From the NCBI RefSeq assembly GCF_001968815.1, contig NZ_MIEQ01000061.1, positions 124,001 through 188,000 on the forward strand: DNA of 64,000 bases, given 5' to 3'. The DNA comes from Motiliproteus sp. MSK22-1 (lineage in GTDB: Bacteria > Pseudomonadota > Gammaproteobacteria > Pseudomonadales > Balneatricaceae). Position numbers and translations under genes: made by a program. The notes below the pieces were generated by a model that saw only the letters and a program-made list of their open reading frames with translations, had not been told where the DNA came from and made no database searches. This document shows positions 27,795-38,230 of the stretch, piece by piece; positions within the stretch are counted from its first letter, which is position 1, and the number at the start of each line of letters is the position of its first letter.

Positions 27795-28688
27795 ATGCAG
27801 GAAACTACCTTGCTACTGGTCGAACGGATTTTTCTCACCGTTTTTCCGCTATTTGTCATCGTCCTGGCAGGATTTCTATATGGCCGCCATAAAACAGCAA
27901 ACATTGAATTCGCGAATCAGGCGAATATGGACCTGTTTCTACCGGCACTGATATTCCACTCTCTTGCCAATCAGGCCTTTCCGCTTAGCCAGTATCAACA
28001 GCTGGCTTTTGGCGGCTTTCTTGTCATTGTCGGCTCCGGGATAGTTGCCTGGCCAGTGCTGAAGCTGTTCAGAATAAACCTGCGCACCTTTCTCCCTCCC
28101 ATGATGTTCAACAACTCCGGGAACCTGGGCATTCCTTTGCTGGTATTGGCATTCGGAGAACAAGCGCTGCCTGCGGCGGTCATTTTGTTTATCATTGAAA
28201 ACACTCTGCACATGAGTCTTGGCATTTTCATGCTTGACCGCCATACTCACCCACTGAATTTGCTAAAAATGCCGATGATGATGGCAACCATAGCAGGTTT
28301 GCTCTGGAGTATCTCCGGCTGGTCACTTCCTCTGGCTTTTGCACTCCCTATCGAAATGCTCGGTCAAATTGCCATTCCTCTAATGCTGTTTACCCTGGGT
28401 ATTCGAATTGTTCAAGTAGGGTTTGGCGATATCAAAGAAGGTGTTTTAGGAGCTGTTCTCTGCCCTCTTTCAGGGATAGCCGTCGCACTCCTTTGTAAAC
28501 CCTGGCTCGGTTTAGACGAACAACAGTTTTCAATATTACTGGTATTCAGTGCACTGCCACCCGCTGTACTCAACTACATGATAGCTGAACGCTATCGTCA
28601 GGAACCTCATCGCGTTGCATCAATTGTACTGATAGGAAACATGGGAAGCTTGATCATTATTCCAGCGGTACTTGCTTTTGCTCTATGA
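27795..28688 (+). CDS. AEC-family (auxin efflux carrier-like) permease
   Basis: 297 residues with about ten transmembrane helices arranged as two five-helix halves. Family features include LPALIFHSLANQ in helix 2, MFNNSGNLGIPLLVLAFGE in the first half and QIAIPLMLFTLGIRI in the second. Bacterial members export or import carboxylates such as malate or malonate. A link with the hydroxy-acid genes upstream is plausible but unproven. An inverted repeat follows at 28710-28740. Confidence 0.85.
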   Translation: MQETTLLLVERIFLTVFPLFVIVLAGFLYGRHKTANIEFANQANMDLFLPALIFHSLANQAFPLSQYQQLAFGGFLVIVGSGIVAWPVLKLFRINLRTFLPPMMFNNSGNLGIPLLVLAFGEQALPAAVILFIIENTLHMSLGIFMLDRHTHPLNLLKMPMMMATIAGLLWSISGWSLPLAFALPIEMLGQIAIPLMLFTLGIRIVQVGFGDIKEGVLGAVLCPLSGIAVALLCKPWLGLDEQQFSILLVFSALPPAVLNYMIAERYRQEPHRVASIVLIGNMGSLIIIPAVLAFAL

Positions 28689-29033
28689 GCCGCTGTTCAT
28701 ACCCGAGCACAGCTTGATAATCCAACCGATTATCAAGCTGCCTTGATCGAGCCAAACCAGAACTCAGACAAATCACCTACCTCACCTGAAAAGATAACCA
28801 TCCCCAACACTGGTTTGAAACTGATAAAGTCATTACAATTCACCGTAGATTATTTACTCTTCACCATTGGTCTATCAACCACAATCGGGTACAGTTAGCC
28901 ATCTGAGTAATATCGTCATCCTGATAGTATCCCCTACCACGAATTATCGCTGCTTTGGCCACAGGGATATTGTGAATTCGGATTTAAACGCATGTTTTCT
29001 ATTGGAAAATAATAAGAGCATCATAGAGTCATC
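28689..29033. other. Intergenic region before the diguanylate cyclase
   Basis: 345 bp with no credible gene. It holds the hairpin at 28710-28740 and presumably the promoter of the diguanylate cyclase. Nothing else is recognised. Confidence 0.4.
28710..28740 (+). repeat. 13-bp inverted repeat after the AEC permease gene
   Basis: CAGCTTGATAATC at 28710-28722 and GATTATCAAGCTG at 28728-28740 are perfect arms with the loop CAACC. No T-run follows, so it may be a 3' stabilising hairpin or Rho-related boundary. It shares the CTTGATAA/TTATCAAG arms with the palindrome at 11245. Confidence 0.55.
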
Positions 29034-29966
29034 ATGCCTAAATCATTCAGCGATCAACTGGCCCGCATTTGTCCCGATCCAATAATTGGTGTCGATAGAG
29101 CGGGATACATCACCCTTTTCAACCGCGCTGCCGAGAAACTACTTGGCTATGATGCCAAAGAAGTGATCGGAACACTGAATATTGCTGATATATACCACCC
29201 CCCAGAAGCGGGACGGGAAGTTAAGCGATTGATGTACAACTCGGAAATCAACGGTTATGGTCAGATCCAAGGCCACGAATCTGCTCTTAAAGATAGAAAT
29301 GATCGCATTGTCCCTATCCAGATATCAGCCACTCTGGTCATGGAGAACGATAAGGAAATCGGTAGTATTGGCTTTTTTCACGACTTAACCTTAAGAAAAG
29401 CACTGGAAAAATCCCTGAAACAACTATCTATCACCGATGGTTTAACAGGGCTTTTTAATCAGCGCCACTTTCAATCCACATTAGTCAAAGAAATTGCACG
29501 CAGCAATCGCTACAACCACCCGTTGACATTAGTCTGTATCGATATGGATAACTTTAAACTGGTCAACGACCAGCTGGGCCATATGGCAGGCGATAATCTT
29601 ATCAGTTTTATGGGAAGCCTGATTCGTGAAGAACTACGCACCTCAGATTATGGCTTCCGCTACGGTGGTGATGAATTCATGCTGCTATTACCCGAGTCTG
29701 GGCAGCAACAAAGCTTAACTGTTGCGCAGCGGCTGCTGTCAGGTTTAGTCCAGAAATCGCCCCTAAGCTGCATGGACAATGCCCCTGAAGTAGGGATTAG
29801 TATAGGAATCGCAGAATTGCAGCCCAAGGAAGGACCAGAGCAGTTTTTCAGACGTGCTGATCTGGCCATGTACCAGGCAAAACACCTCGGTGGAAATCAG
29901 GCGCAAATTGCCTCCGATGTGCCCACAACCTCAGAACCGGCAACCCGAAGTGTGTCTGCCTGCTAA
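29034..29966 (+). CDS. PAS-GGDEF diguanylate cyclase
   Basis: 310 residues, soluble, without membrane segments. The PAS domain (about 8-115) begins ICPDPIIGVDRAGYITLFNRAAEKLLGY. The GGDEF domain (about 130-295) has LTGLFNQRHF, the substrate-binding DMDNFKLVNDQLGH and an intact YGGDEF signature. The inhibitory site RTSD lies five residues before GGDEF. It should make cyclic di-GMP from GTP under control of a PAS signal. The ATG at 29034 lacks a strong ribosome binding site. It appears monocistronic. Confidence 0.9.
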   Translation: MPKSFSDQLARICPDPIIGVDRAGYITLFNRAAEKLLGYDAKEVIGTLNIADIYHPPEAGREVKRLMYNSEINGYGQIQGHESALKDRNDRIVPIQISATLVMENDKEIGSIGFFHDLTLRKALEKSLKQLSITDGLTGLFNQRHFQSTLVKEIARSNRYNHPLTLVCIDMDNFKLVNDQLGHMAGDNLISFMGSLIREELRTSDYGFRYGGDEFMLLLPESGQQQSLTVAQRLLSGLVQKSPLSCMDNAPEVGISIGIAELQPKEGPEQFFRRADLAMYQAKHLGGNQAQIASDVPTTSEPATRSVSAC

Positions 29967-30032
29967 ACCCAGAGAGACCGTCAAAGCCGATAGTGAATGC
30001 TCGATATGACGCAGGAAGCCAATCCTAAAAAC

Positions 30033-30051
30033 AATAATAAGAATAATTATC
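30033..30051 (+). promoter_or_regulatory. Fur-box-like site
   Basis: The 19 bases AATAATAAGAATAATTATC agree with the Fur consensus GATAATGATAATCATTATC at 15 positions. It lies just upstream of a -35/extended -10 promoter candidate (TTGCAT at 30060-30065, TGTGATAAT at 30077-30085). Confidence 0.55.
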
Positions 30052-30089
30052 ATTTTGTTTTGCATTAACAGTTTATTGTGATAATCTAC

Positions 30090-30148
30090 TGACTCCAACC
30101 TATCTTTGTTTAAGCATTTAGGCCACCGTTCGGTGGCCTTTTTTTTAG
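30090..30148 (+). ncRNA. Candidate Fur-controlled small RNA
   Basis: Between the diguanylate cyclase stop (29966) and the fumarase gene there is a Fur-like box, an extended -10 promoter and a strong terminator, but no coding frame. Transcription from the promoter would begin near 30092 and end in the T-run near 30147, giving an RNA of about 55 nt. The RNA has an unstructured C/U-rich 5' part (ACTCCAACCTATC), an A/U-rich middle and a GGCCACCG-TTCG-type stem with U-tail, the layout of Hfq-binding RNAs. The same arrangement defines RyhB and PrrF, but I see no sequence match to either. It may instead be just the terminator of the upstream gene. Confidence 0.4.
30120..30147 (+). terminator. Rho-independent terminator (plus strand)
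   Basis: AGGCCACCG and CGGTGGCCT form a stem with a TT core loop region, directly followed by eight T. It would end the candidate small RNA or the diguanylate cyclase transcript. Confidence 0.85.
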
Positions 30149-30162
30149 CCCATTTATAGATA

Positions 30163-30190
30163 AAAAAATGCGGCCCATGGACCGCATTTA
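30163..30190 (-). terminator. Rho-independent terminator of the fumarase gene
   Basis: On the minus strand AAATGCGG and CCGCATTTTTTT form a stem around TCCATGGG and run into seven T. It lies 22 bp beyond the fumarase stop and is separate from the plus-strand terminator. Confidence 0.8.
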
Positions 30191-30211
30191 TTCACCTGTA
30201 AAGAAGAGACT

Positions 30212-31732
30212 TTATTCCACTTCAACCGCTTTGGTTTCTGCGATAATTTTCTGCCACTTCTGTGGTCCAGTCTGATGAACAGATTCACCATTTACGTCCA
30301 CAGCAACGGTTACAGGCATATCCTTAACATCAAATTCGTAGATTGCTTCCATTCCAAGTTCAGGAAATGCCAGAGTTTTTGATCCCTTGATGGCTTTAGA
30401 AACCAAATAGGCAGCCCCGCCAACAGCCATCAGATAAACAGCCTTATTGTCTTTTATGGCATCTATCGCCATAGGGCCCCGTTCTGCTTTTCCGATCATT
30501 CCCATCAGGCCTGTAGCCTCCAGCACTTGACGGGTAAACTTGTCCATGCGAGTAGAAGTCGTTGGACCTGCCGGACCAACAACCTCATCTTTAACAGGAT
30601 CAACAGGTCCTACGTAATAAATAAAACGACCTTTCAAATCAACAGGCAACTCCTCACCTGCATCAATCATCCCGCAAAGTTTTTTGTGAGCGGCGTCACG
30701 ACCGGTAAGCATCTTACCATTCAGCAGAATTGTTTCTCCTGGCAGCCAGGTTTCTATCTCTTCCTGAGTGACGGTATCAAGATTAACACGGCGAGTCGTT
30801 GGACCTACTTCAAATGTTACTTCTGGCCAGTCTTCCAAAGAAGGAGGAGTCTGCAGCGCTGGCCCATCACCATTCAAAGTAAAATGAGCATGCCGGGTTG
30901 CCGCACAGTTAGGAATCATGCACACAGGAAGGGAGGCCGCGTGGGTTGGATAATCTTTAATCTTTACATCCAACACCGTCGTTAAGCCACCTAAACCCTG
31001 AGCGCCAATACCAAGATCATTGACCTTCTCAAAAAGCTCGAGTCGAAGCTCTTCAACCCGATTCTGAGGACCCCGTTGCTGCAGCTCATGAATATCGATA
31101 GGATCAAGCAGCGACTCCTTAGCCAGAACAGCGGCTTTTTCTGCTGTACCACCGATACCAAGCCCCAACATTCCTGGAGGGCACCAGCCTGCCCCCATAG
31201 TCGGTACTGTTTTAAGCACCCAATCAACAATGCTGTCACTGGGGTTAAGCATAACCATTTTGGACTTATTTTCAGATCCTCCGCCTTTGGCTGCTACGTG
31301 CACGTCCACCTTATCACCTGGCACCACTGACATATGTATGACTGCAGGCGTATTATCGCGGGTATTTTGACGAGCCCCTGCGGGATCAGCCAACACAGAA
31401 GCGCGCAGAACATTATCCGGGTGAGTATAAGCACGACGCACCCCTTCATTTATCATCTCTTCAACACTTAGCTTTGAATCCCACTGCACATCCATGCCAA
31501 TGCTGACAAAGACCGTAACGATTCCAGTATCCTGACACAAAGGTCGATGACCCTCTGCGCTCATCCGGGAATTAATCAGAATCTGCGCCATCGCGTCCTT
31601 TGCGGCCTGGGATTCTTCCCGCTCATAGGCTTCATTAACCGCTTTTACAAAATCGACCGGGTGGTAGTAGGAAATAAATTGCAGGGCATCGGCAACGCTG
31701 TCGATGAGATCATCTTGACGAATTACAGTCAT
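30212..31732 (-). CDS. fumA: Fumarate hydratase, class I (4Fe-4S)
   Basis: 506 residues from ATG at 31732 (MTVIRQDDLIDSVADALQF); the frame extends 57 codons further upstream but that part looks non-coding. The start has AGGAG about 11 bases before it. The alpha part (about 1-280) holds CQDTGIVTVFV, AKGGGSENKSKM and GAGWCPPGMLG. The beta part (about 330-506) has LTGRDAAHK and VGPAGPTTSTRMDKF. Conserved cysteines ligate an oxygen-sensitive 4Fe-4S cluster. The single-chain form matches pseudomonad class I fumarases. It converts fumarate to malate in the TCA cycle. The leader carries a 9-bp inverted repeat. Confidence 0.95.
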   Translation of the reverse strand: MTVIRQDDLIDSVADALQFISYYHPVDFVKAVNEAYEREESQAAKDAMAQILINSRMSAEGHRPLCQDTGIVTVFVSIGMDVQWDSKLSVEEMINEGVRRAYTHPDNVLRASVLADPAGARQNTRDNTPAVIHMSVVPGDKVDVHVAAKGGGSENKSKMVMLNPSDSIVDWVLKTVPTMGAGWCPPGMLGLGIGGTAEKAAVLAKESLLDPIDIHELQQRGPQNRVEELRLELFEKVNDLGIGAQGLGGLTTVLDVKIKDYPTHAASLPVCMIPNCAATRHAHFTLNGDGPALQTPPSLEDWPEVTFEVGPTTRRVNLDTVTQEEIETWLPGETILLNGKMLTGRDAAHKKLCGMIDAGEELPVDLKGRFIYYVGPVDPVKDEVVGPAGPTTSTRMDKFTRQVLEATGLMGMIGKAERGPMAIDAIKDNKAVYLMAVGGAAYLVSKAIKGSKTLAFPELGMEAIYEFDVKDMPVTVAVDVNGESVHQTGPQKWQKIIAETKAVEVE

Positions 31733-32084
31733 GCTTCGGAGGTCTCCTATCGTGTTCTTCGCAAATAAAACGCTTGTGAGTATATGTCGCAAAAAAGATA
31801 TCGAGCGCAATAGTCTTGCGACTGCCTCGAAAGAAAGGACAGGATTCTGTGATCGCTTTGCCCACTTCGAAACTGGGACAGAGTATACACTAATGGCGCC
31901 CACGCCAAAGGAGCCATTAGTCTAGAGACCCTGTTTTCAACAGACAATCAGTACCTCTGTTATCGTTGACTAGATTTCCAATAGCACTAAAAGCCTGAGG
32001 CGCCAAGAGGTATATTCATCGACTTTTGGCAGTGATTAGCCATACAATTCAGAACCACCTGAATTGAATAGATGCGCTCCAAAG
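31733..32084. other. Leader of fumarase and spacer after trhP
   Basis: 352 bp. The fumarase frame runs open through part of it, but without family similarity. It contains the leader inverted repeat at 31889-31921 and a small hairpin after trhP (CAATTCAG at 32045-32052, CTGAATTG at 32059-32066, no T-run). Confidence 0.45.
31889..31921 (-). repeat. 9-bp inverted repeat in the fumarase leader
   Basis: ACTAATGGC at 31889-31897 and GCCATTAGT at 31913-31921 are perfect arms with a 15-base loop, about 160-190 nt upstream of the fumarase start. It could be a leader hairpin or an operator. Confidence 0.4.
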
Positions 32085-33440
32085 TCAGCCAGGAGGTGCA
32101 TTACGGAGGTTTCGCATCAATAGCGCATGATCCATATTGGCATCCATAGGCACAGGAATGCTAACAACATGCCCGTTACCCGGAGCTACTTTTATACCCT
32201 CTCCTTTGCGGTTTCGTAATTCCTCCAGGATAAACTGACGATTACCGCTGGGAGTCATGATTTCCAGAGAGTCACCCAATTCAAAGCGATTTTTAACATC
32301 AATTTCCAGCATATCACCGCTGCTGCTTAAAACCTCACCAACAAACTGCTGATGGACCCCGATAGAATTTCCCGTTTCGTAATTTTGATATTCATCATGA
32401 ACGTGACGGCGATAGAATCCCTCGGTGTAACCTCTGTTTGCCAGGTTCTCCAGCGTATCCATCATACTCATATCAAATGGTCTACCGGCTGCGGCATCAT
32501 CAATAGCCTGACGATAAACCTGGGCGGTCCGAGCCACATAGTAATGTGACTTTGTTCGACCCTCAATCTTCAGCGAGTGAACCCCCATTTCAGTTAAGCG
32601 CTTCACATGCTGGATTGCACGAAGGTCTTTTGAATTCATAATATAGGTGCCATGCTCATCTTCAAAAGCAGGCATATATTCGCCGGGCCGAGTACCGTCC
32701 TGTAACAGGTAAGCTGTTTCCGTGGGCTTTCCGCTACCCAACTGAGGTTCTGAGTTATCTCCAGCACCCTTTTGAGGATTAAAGCTCTGAACCGGTACCA
32801 GATCACCCGATTCGTCTTCTTTCGCTTCATGGGCATCATATTTCCATCGGCAGGCGTTAGTGCATGTCCCTTGATTCGGATCACGGTGATTGATATAGCC
32901 TGAAAGCAGGCAACGGCCTGAATAGGCGATGCATAAGGCACCATGAACAAACACCTCCAGCTCCATTTCCGGACATTGCTGACGTATCTCTTCGATCTCA
33001 TCCAAAGAGAGCTCTCTGGATAAAATGACTCGCTCAATACCAACACTGTGCCAGAATTTGACCGACGCATAGTTCATTGCATTAGCCTGGACCGACAGAT
33101 GAATAGGTACTTCAGGCCAGCGTTCTCTTACCATCATAATCAAGCCAGGATCTGACATAATCAATGCATCAGGCTTCATGGCTACCACCGGCTCCATATC
33201 TTCCATATAGCTTTTCAGCTTTGAATTATGAGGTGCGATATTACTGGCCACATAGAATTTACGACCAAGTTCATGGGCAACGTTAATTCCGGTTGCCAGA
33301 TTTTCAAGCTTAAAGTCATTGTTCCTGACACGGAGGCTATAGCGGGGCTGGCCTGCATAGACAGCATCTGCGCCATACGCAAATGCGTAGTGCATATTTT
33401 TCAGAGTTCCGGCAGGAGAAAGTAATTCCGGTTTAAACAT
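32085..33440 (-). CDS. trhP: tRNA 5-hydroxyuridine modification protein TrhP (peptidase U32 family)
   Basis: 451 residues from ATG at 33440 (MFKPELLSPAGTLKNM), with GAGGTC just upstream; the frame continues 11 codons further without support. It follows E. coli YegQ/TrhP closely: ALIMSDPGLIMMVRERWPE, VILSRELSLDEIEEIRQQ, and the cysteine-rich ALCIAYSGRCLLSGYINHRDPNQGTCTNACRWKYD stretch whose cysteines are thought to hold an Fe-S cluster. TrhP uses prephenate to make 5-hydroxyuridine at tRNA position 34. Length is normal. It is monocistronic between fumarase and thpR. Confidence 0.93.
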   Translation of the reverse strand: MFKPELLSPAGTLKNMHYAFAYGADAVYAGQPRYSLRVRNNDFKLENLATGINVAHELGRKFYVASNIAPHNSKLKSYMEDMEPVVAMKPDALIMSDPGLIMMVRERWPEVPIHLSVQANAMNYASVKFWHSVGIERVILSRELSLDEIEEIRQQCPEMELEVFVHGALCIAYSGRCLLSGYINHRDPNQGTCTNACRWKYDAHEAKEDESGDLVPVQSFNPQKGAGDNSEPQLGSGKPTETAYLLQDGTRPGEYMPAFEDEHGTYIMNSKDLRAIQHVKRLTEMGVHSLKIEGRTKSHYYVARTAQVYRQAIDDAAAGRPFDMSMMDTLENLANRGYTEGFYRRHVHDEYQNYETGNSIGVHQQFVGEVLSSSGDMLEIDVKNRFELGDSLEIMTPSGNRQFILEELRNRKGEGIKVAPGNGHVVSIPVPMDANMDHALLMRNLRNAPPG

Positions 33441-33583
33441 CATGACCTCAAGCAAAACATGAGGCACTGCCATTCTGGAGCAGCACCATAAAAAAGAGTT
33501 AAAAAATTAAATCCAATAGCAGAAGCTGGTCTAAAAAGACCATAAACTTACAGAACCCACCAATTAAAGGCACTTACGAATGG

Positions 33584-34150
33584 TTACGCCTCAACCTTAA
33601 TCCCCAGCGGAACCTTAAATAAAGGTGTATAAATCGAGCCATTAGTTCCGGCCTTGCTCTGATAGAGAACCACTTCATCAGCAAGATTCAATAAATTCAA
33701 ATCAGGCCATATCTCAGGCTCTCTGAAACCCAGCGCACCATTCATACGCCCCAGAGTGACGTGGGGTTTAAAGTTTTGTTGCTCAGTATTAAGACCCACA
33801 GCTCCTATTACATCAACCAACAAACGACGCAAAGCAATCAACCTGGAATCAGCAACAGCCAGTGCCGCCAGTAGCGCAAGTTCATCGCTGACACGATAAT
33901 ACTCCCCTCTATCCAGATGAAGCTGAAATGAATCAGTATTCCTGAGCGCTTTAGATACCAGAGTTTCAAGAGAGTTAATCTGTTTTAACTTGATATTACC
34001 CAAGAAACAGAGAGTCAAATGATAACTATCAGAATCGACCCAATCCACAGCCCCATCAGTATCCAAATGACAGAGAGTGTCAGCATGATCAGCCAAGCGA
34101 CGAACCACATTTTGTTTAAGTGGTAGAGCAAAAAATGCGCGAATATCCAT
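33584..34150 (-). CDS. thpR: RNA 2',3'-cyclic phosphodiesterase (2H family, LigT/ThpR)
   Basis: 188 residues from ATG at 34150 (MDIRAFFALPL). The two HxT motifs of the 2H phosphoesterase superfamily are present: YHLTLCFLG near residue 45 and KPHVTLGRM near residue 128. These two His/Thr pairs form the active site that opens RNA 2',3'-cyclic phosphates. Length is as in ThpR (about 176-190). It stands alone between trhP and the coiled-coil protein gene. Confidence 0.9.
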   Translation of the reverse strand: MDIRAFFALPLKQNVVRRLADHADTLCHLDTDGAVDWVDSDSYHLTLCFLGNIKLKQINSLETLVSKALRNTDSFQLHLDRGEYYRVSDELALLAALAVADSRLIALRRLLVDVIGAVGLNTEQQNFKPHVTLGRMNGALGFREPEIWPDLNLLNLADEVVLYQSKAGTNGSIYTPLFKVPLGIKVEA

Positions 34151-34285
34151 TAATTCTAAAAGGCTAGGTACTCAAATGTGGGAGAAGGCTATTCTTTCAT
34201 TTGATCAAAAAACAATCAAGAAAAACCCCGAAATTAGAATCACCGGTTTCAACAATCAACCGCTCCAGTAGTCATCCATGAATGA

Positions 34286-35257
34286 CTACTGACTTGCGCT
34301 GGATGTCTGCAACCTGCCTATTCGCTGACGCAGCTTAAGCAGCTCTGAATTGACTTGTTTGCGGAAAATGGTGATCGACTCTAAGGCGGCCTGATGCTCA
34401 GCAATCTGTTTCTGCAGATCAGCTGGTAGCTGCGGCTTAGCCCTGAGCGCTCTGATGCTGTTTTGAATATCGCTTAATTGAGCAGCTTGCAGATCATCAA
34501 CCTCTTGATTGGCCAGGTCCTGATCTCGCAATTGCCTTAAGAACGTCTCTTGTTGCTGTTCCAGTTTCTTGTCGCCACCCGCTTGAATACTGCTCAATTC
34601 TTTTTCAACTGTACTCAGGTTAGTTTCCAGACTGGCCAAATCAGTCGTAATTTCACTGACAGATTCTTTGGTTTTATTGAGTGACTGTGTCTGCTGGTCA
34701 AGGGATAAACCGATGGTATCCAAAGAACCTCCAACCGTTCTCAATTCAGACCTTTGCGATGCCAATTCCTCACCATGGGCTTGCTGTTGTTTTTCCAAAG
34801 CGGCAATTATGGGTTTATATTTTTGGTAGATTGCCCAAAGCTTACCGATTTCAGCATCAACATGCTCAACACGAGCCTTGCCTTCTTGCAGCTGCTGACG
34901 CAGTTTAGCCTGTAATGCAACACCCGATTTGTTGGCACTCTCATCGGCAGCACTGACTAAAGCCTCAATGTCTGCAATACGATTTTGCGATTGTGCTACC
35001 GCCAGTTCAGCAGCTGAGAGCTTAAGTTCCAGTTTGGTGATCTGATCAAATGACCAATAACCCAATCCACCAATCGCTGCCAATAATAAAATAACCAGGG
35101 AATGCGGAAGAGTCTTAGAAGGTTTTTCGACCGAAATCGGTCCAGGAGCCTTCTTTGCATCGGTAGCAGGCTTCAAGGTTGGAATTTCACCATGATCCAT
35201 CTCATCTCGAGCAGACCCCAGGCTGGGAATATCATTAAACTCTTCTTGCCTTGACAT
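34286..35257 (-). CDS. Single-pass membrane coiled-coil protein of unknown function
   Basis: 323 residues. A polar N-terminal cytoplasmic part (about 1-50) is followed by one transmembrane helix (about 52-70, SLVILLLAAIGGLGYWSF). A very long coiled-coil region rich in Q, E, K and L runs from about 72 to 315. No enzymatic motif is visible. The build resembles envelope or division-associated scaffold proteins, but I do not recognise a family. It stands alone, with ThpR on one side and a small conserved protein on the other. Confidence 0.65.
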   Translation of the reverse strand: MSRQEEFNDIPSLGSARDEMDHGEIPTLKPATDAKKAPGPISVEKPSKTLPHSLVILLLAAIGGLGYWSFDQITKLELKLSAAELAVAQSQNRIADIEALVSAADESANKSGVALQAKLRQQLQEGKARVEHVDAEIGKLWAIYQKYKPIIAALEKQQQAHGEELASQRSELRTVGGSLDTIGLSLDQQTQSLNKTKESVSEITTDLASLETNLSTVEKELSSIQAGGDKKLEQQQETFLRQLRDQDLANQEVDDLQAAQLSDIQNSIRALRAKPQLPADLQKQIAEHQAALESITIFRKQVNSELLKLRQRIGRLQTSSASQ

Positions 35258-35370
35258 GAACTTCTCAGATTAGTTGAGTACAGAAATACTGTTTAAAAGG
35301 AACCATAACGTTAAATCGACTCAGAGTTATAAAATGTTGATGAGCCGCTAACTCGCCATCTGGCCGGTTT

Positions 35371-35622
35371 TTAACTGAAGGCATTCTCACCAATAGAGTC
35401 CAAAGCCCGCCGCAATGACTCTGCTGTCTCAATACCACGATCCGTCAGGTAACCACCATCTTTCTGGCTAACCATGCCTTTCTCAAAAAGCCGCTCAGCC
35501 GCAGCAATAACATCTACCGGAGCATCATGATGAACTTTAATACCGGCCTGTAATGAACTCAGCTCATAGCGAGCCAGAAACTCCAGCTCTGCAATAGCAT
35601 TGGCAGAAAGTCTTCTATTCAT
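35371..35622 (-). CDS. TIGR02647-type conserved small protein
   Basis: 83 residues. It matches the small gammaproteobacterial family with SANAIAELEFLARYELSSLQAGIKVHHDA at the start and AAERLFEKGMVSQKDGGYLTDRGIETAE later, a winged-helix-like arrangement. The function of the family is unknown. The family name is recalled, not searched. It is well separated from its neighbours. Confidence 0.75.
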   Translation of the reverse strand: MNRRLSANAIAELEFLARYELSSLQAGIKVHHDAPVDVIAAAERLFEKGMVSQKDGGYLTDRGIETAESLRRALDSIGENAFS

Positions 35623-36050
35623 AATAATTCCTTAAGCGTTTGACGATTCTATTACAAAGTCACTTCGAAAAACTTTTTACATCTCTAATCTCGCAATATA
35701 CAAGAAGGATTACCCAACAAGAAAGACCCGATGCTCTTTAATTCTTAAGCCTGCTTCACCATCATGCCCCCCGGGAAAGCTCCAGTAATTTCCCAACGAC
35801 AATTTACTGACTCTCAATCGGCTTAAACCTGATAGATATTAGTAACACTTATCCTACCTGACAGCACCTATACCCACAGGATAACGGCCTTAAGCCGATA
35901 GCTCCAGCCTAATCTGATGTCGGCAGTGTTTTTACGCTGGCCAAAGCTCATATTCCTCTGCAGATTCTGTTAACGCTGGTTTATAGCAGTACCAATTGCT
36001 GAATTCTGGTTCCTATCAAATATCGCCTAAAGCTAACGTGCAGACAAAAA
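35623..36050. other. Gene-free stretch downstream of groEL
   Basis: About 430 bp without a coding frame. A 10-bp inverted repeat, ATCGGCTTAA at 35817-35826 and TTAAGCCGAT at 35890-35899, is the only structure I see. It lacks a T-run. Confidence 0.4.
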
Positions 36051-36074
36051 AAACCCCGGAAAACCGGGGTTTTG
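36047..36074 (-). terminator. Rho-independent terminator of groESL
   Basis: On the minus strand AAAACCCCGG and CCGGGGTTTT form a stem around TTTT and end in eight T. It begins about 20 bp after the groEL stop. Confidence 0.9.
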
Positions 36075-36095
36075 ATAACTAACGCGGGGCTGGGA

Positions 36096-37754
<1,659 letters not shown>

Positions 37755-37809
37755 TCACTTCCTATCTAAATTCTTTTCAGTGATATTAGTTCTAAATAAT
37801 AAGTGATTC

Positions 37810-38097
37810 TTATTCAAGAACACCCAAAATATCGCTTTCGTTCATGATCAGTAGCTCTTCACCGTCAACTTTAACGGTGCTACCGGAATACTGGCCGAAC
37901 AGCACGATATCCCCGGCTTTAACGTCCATAGGCTGAACTTCTCCGGTCTGTAGAATACGACCTTTGCCTGCTGCAATAACTTCGCCTTGATTAGGCTTTT
38001 CAGTCGCAGAACCAGGAAGAACTATGCCGCTGGCCGTAGTGGTTTCTTCCTCTTTGCGACGAACAACAACGCGATCGTGAAGTGGACGAATGCTCAT
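37810..38097 (-). CDS. groES: Co-chaperonin GroES (10 kDa)
   Basis: 95 residues from ATG at 38097 ([18 protein letters not shown]), with AGGAG upstream; the frame extends eight codons earlier without homology. The mobile loop [15 protein letters not shown] and the roof and base segments [10 protein letters not shown] and [14 protein letters not shown] are intact. It caps the GroEL ring. It is the first gene of the groESL operon. Confidence 0.98.
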   Translation of the reverse strand: MSIRPLHDRVVVRRKEEETTTASGIVLPGSATEKPNQGEVIAAGKGRILQTGEVQPMDVKAGDIVLFGQYSGSTVKVDGEELLIMNESDILGVLE

Positions 38098-38230
38098 TTG
38101 AGTATTTCTCCTGATATGCAAAATAAGTGATGCAAAACAATTTAGGTTTGTTTAACCCAGCCATTAACCAATGGCCTCTATTAACGTTGGGTCAACCAAC
38201 TGGATGGCCCAAATGACTCGTTGAGAAGAT

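Noticed and set aside
31733-31903. Longer N terminus for fumarase
   Set aside because: The extra 57 codons show no family similarity, and MTVIRQDDL at 31732 aligns with the start of pseudomonad class I fumarases and has AGGAG upstream.
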